This document shows, in pieces, positions 6,465 through 7,225 of a stretch of 7,225 bases of DNA. The notes under the pieces are model-generated. The model did no database searches. It worked only from the letters and a program-made list of their open reading frames with translations, and was not told the origin of the DNA. Both the position numbers and the translations under genes were made by a program. This DNA is from Oligoflexales bacterium (GTDB taxonomy: Bacteria; Bdellovibrionota_B; Oligoflexia; Oligoflexales; CACXFL01). Numbering within the stretch: position 1 is the first letter of the stretch; each line of letters opens with the position of its first letter. The DNA lies in NCBI GenBank assembly GCA_028282865.1, contig JANQHA010000452.1, positions 1 through 7,225 on the forward strand, given 5' to 3'.

Positions 6465-6468
6465 TTGC
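6436..6468 (+). promoter_or_regulatory. Hairpin at the csrA start, SD/GGA in loop and TTG in stem
   Basis: GTAACCCC (6436-6443) pairs with GGGGTTGC (6461-6468): seven Watson-Crick pairs and one T-G wobble. The 17-base loop contains AAGGAGGA (6451-6458), which is the SD and carries two overlapping GGA motifs. The TTG start (6465-6467) is inside the 3' arm. In E. coli and other bacteria CsrA binds GGA sites over SDs and represses its own mRNA; this structure fits autoregulation. The base pairing is seen directly; CsrA binding is inference. Confidence 0.65.
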
Positions 6469-6770
6469 TAGTATTGACGCGTAAGGTTGGTGAAGGAATT
6501 GCCATTGGTGACGACGTTAAGATCGTGGTCATGCAGATAAAGGGAAAGCAGGTTCGGCTTGGAATCAAGGCCAGCCCTTCTACGATTGTTCACCGAGAAG
6601 AAATTTATCAGCGGATACAAGAAGAGAATCGTGAGGCCTCTGGTGCAGACCGAGAGAAGCTTGACGAAGCTGTTAATATTTTAAGCACAAGCAGTTCTAC
6701 GGGTGAAAAAGTTATCCGGCGTGCGCCTCTTCGCCGCCATGTTAGACCTCCCGACTCCGACGAAGACTAA
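6465..6770 (+). CDS. csrA: CsrA, translational regulator, with extended C-terminal tail
   Basis: Dimeric RNA-binding protein that binds GGA motifs near ribosome binding sites and usually blocks translation; in flagellar contexts the classic target is flagellin mRNA. The start is TTG 6465 behind AAGGAGG (6451-6457). Residues 1-55 are a full CsrA domain: [20 protein letters not shown] (1-20), QVRLGIKA (29-36), [13 protein letters not shown] (42-54), with the RNA-binding Leu4 and Arg44 both present. Usual length is 60-75 residues; here it is 101. The extra tail continues a helix (about 55-75), then a Ser/Thr-rich stretch, an Arg cluster ([14 protein letters not shown]) and an acidic end (DSDED). 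In Bacillus, FliW contacts the C-terminal part of CsrA, so the tail could bear on FliW binding or RNA affinity. Neighbouring fliW supports the CsrA-FliW switch. Confidence 0.97.
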   Translation: MLVLTRKVGEGIAIGDDVKIVVMQIKGKQVRLGIKASPSTIVHREEIYQRIQEENREASGADREKLDEAVNILSTSSSTGEKVIRRAPLRRHVRPPDSDED

Positions 6771-6928
6771 CTCGGCCAAATCCGGTCAATAAATCCCAAT
6801 ATTTAAGAAACTAAGGCTTGCTTGTGACTGTAAAAACAGGCTACAATACTTATTAGGTATTCCGATTATTTAAATTTCCGCTTGTAGGTCAAGGTACTGG
6901 CGTGGCGACACGTAGAAAGGGGCCCGAC
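6771..6928 (+). promoter_or_regulatory. csrA-fliW spacer with overlapping sigma-70-like and sigma-28-like promoters
   Basis: Two promoter readings overlap in this 158-base gap. Sigma-28-like: TACA (6842-6845), 15 bases, TCCGATTA (6861-6868), against the enteric consensus TAAA-N15-GCCGATAA (9 of 12 bases match, including CCGAT). Sigma-70-like: TTGCTT (6818-6823), 18 bases, TACAAT (6842-6847), with a good -10 but poor -35. The -10 of one is the -35 of the other. A start near 6875 would leave a leader of about 55 bases before fliW. No terminator is seen after csrA. These are consensus matches by eye only. Confidence 0.4.
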
Positions 6929-7225
6929 TTGTTGAAGGTAAAGACTACGCGCTTCGGCGAGATCGAAGTAAAAGATGAGGACGTTATAAATCTTCCTTCT
7001 GGGTTGATAGGCTTTCCTGAGCTTAAGCGCTACATTTTAATGGATCATGATAAAGAGTCTCCATTCAAATGGCTCCAGTCGCTTGATGACGGTGCCATAG
7101 CTTTTGTTCTAATAAACCCGTTACTCTTCAAGCCTGACTACACGGTCGAGGTTAGCGAAGGCGAAGTTTCCGACCTAACCATCGAAGCCGAAGAGGATGC
7201 CGTTATTTCTGTCATTATAACCATG
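6929..7225 (+). CDS. fliW: FliW, flagellar assembly factor and CsrA antagonist (3' truncated by window edge)
   Basis: Protein that binds either flagellin or CsrA; when flagellin is exported, FliW is freed and sequesters CsrA, lifting repression of flagellin mRNA. The first 99 codons are visible of an expected 140-160. Family blocks: KTTRFGEIEV (near the N-terminus), INLPSGLIGFPELKRYILMD, SPFKWLQSLDDGAIAFVLIN, PLLFKPDYTVEV, then EEDAVISVIITM at the edge. The start is a choice of TTG 6929 (six bases after AAAGGGG at 6916-6922), the adjacent TTG 6932, or GTG 6902 with AAGGT at 6891. Homologues begin a few residues before TxRFGE, which favours a TTG; GTG 6902 would add nine mostly basic residues. 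No ATG is available near the N-terminus. Confidence 0.95.
   Translation, partial: MLKVKTTRFGEIEVKDEDVINLPSGLIGFPELKRYILMDHDKESPFKWLQSLDDGAIAFVLINPLLFKPDYTVEVSEGEVSDLTIEAEEDAVISVIITM

Overview
The window is a contiguous block of flagellar genes, all on the + strand: 3' end of flgA, then flgH-like, flgI, flgJ (rod-binding part only), flgM, flgN, flgK, flgL, csrA and the 5' part of fliW. FlgH and FlgI (L and P rings) imply a Gram-negative cell with an outer membrane. Linkage of csrA-fliW to flgM-flgN-flgK-flgL resembles the Bacillus flgM...fliW-csrA block, but also occurs in delta-proteobacteria in the old sense (Desulfovibrio-like, Bdellovibrio-like). With moderate GC and a divergent FlgH, I would guess Bdellovibrionota or Desulfobacterota, at low confidence.

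Layout. Positions 2-2877 hold the ring/rod assembly genes: FlgA (P-ring chaperone), a FlgH-like lipoprotein with an added C-terminal coiled coil, FlgI, and a short FlgJ without a muramidase domain. They are tightly packed, with flgA/flgH sharing one base, flgH/flgI overlapping by 29 bases, and flgI/flgJ 8 bases apart. Positions 2938-5404 hold the checkpoint and hook-filament junction genes: FlgM (anti-sigma-28), FlgN (export chaperone) and FlgK. FlgL follows at 5418-6317. The end of the window holds CsrA (RNA-binding translational regulator) and FliW (its protein antagonist), each preceded by a leader of about 150 bases.

How they work together. FlgA, FlgH, FlgI and FlgJ complete the rod and rings. 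Once the hook is finished, FlgM is normally exported, which frees sigma-28 for late genes. FlgN delivers FlgK and FlgL to the export gate to form the junction. CsrA and FliW normally couple flagellin synthesis to flagellin secretion at the mRNA level. No flagellin gene lies in the window.

Most notable points: (1) flgK has no in-frame ATG, GTG or TTG near its conserved N-terminus and appears to start at ATT (3980) behind a strong Shine-Dalgarno (SD) site; an ORF caller limited to standard starts would lose its first 105 residues. (2) flgK, flgL, csrA and fliW all appear to use non-AUG starts (ATT, TTG, TTG, TTG). (3) The csrA leader folds into a hairpin whose loop carries the SD with two GGA motifs and whose stem buries the TTG start, which suggests autoregulation by CsrA; an upstream segment could form a competing pairing. 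(4) The flgI and flgJ SDs also lie in small hairpin loops containing GGA. (5) FlgH and CsrA both carry C-terminal extensions beyond their usual family length. I see no mobile element, CRISPR array, RNA gene or wholly new system.
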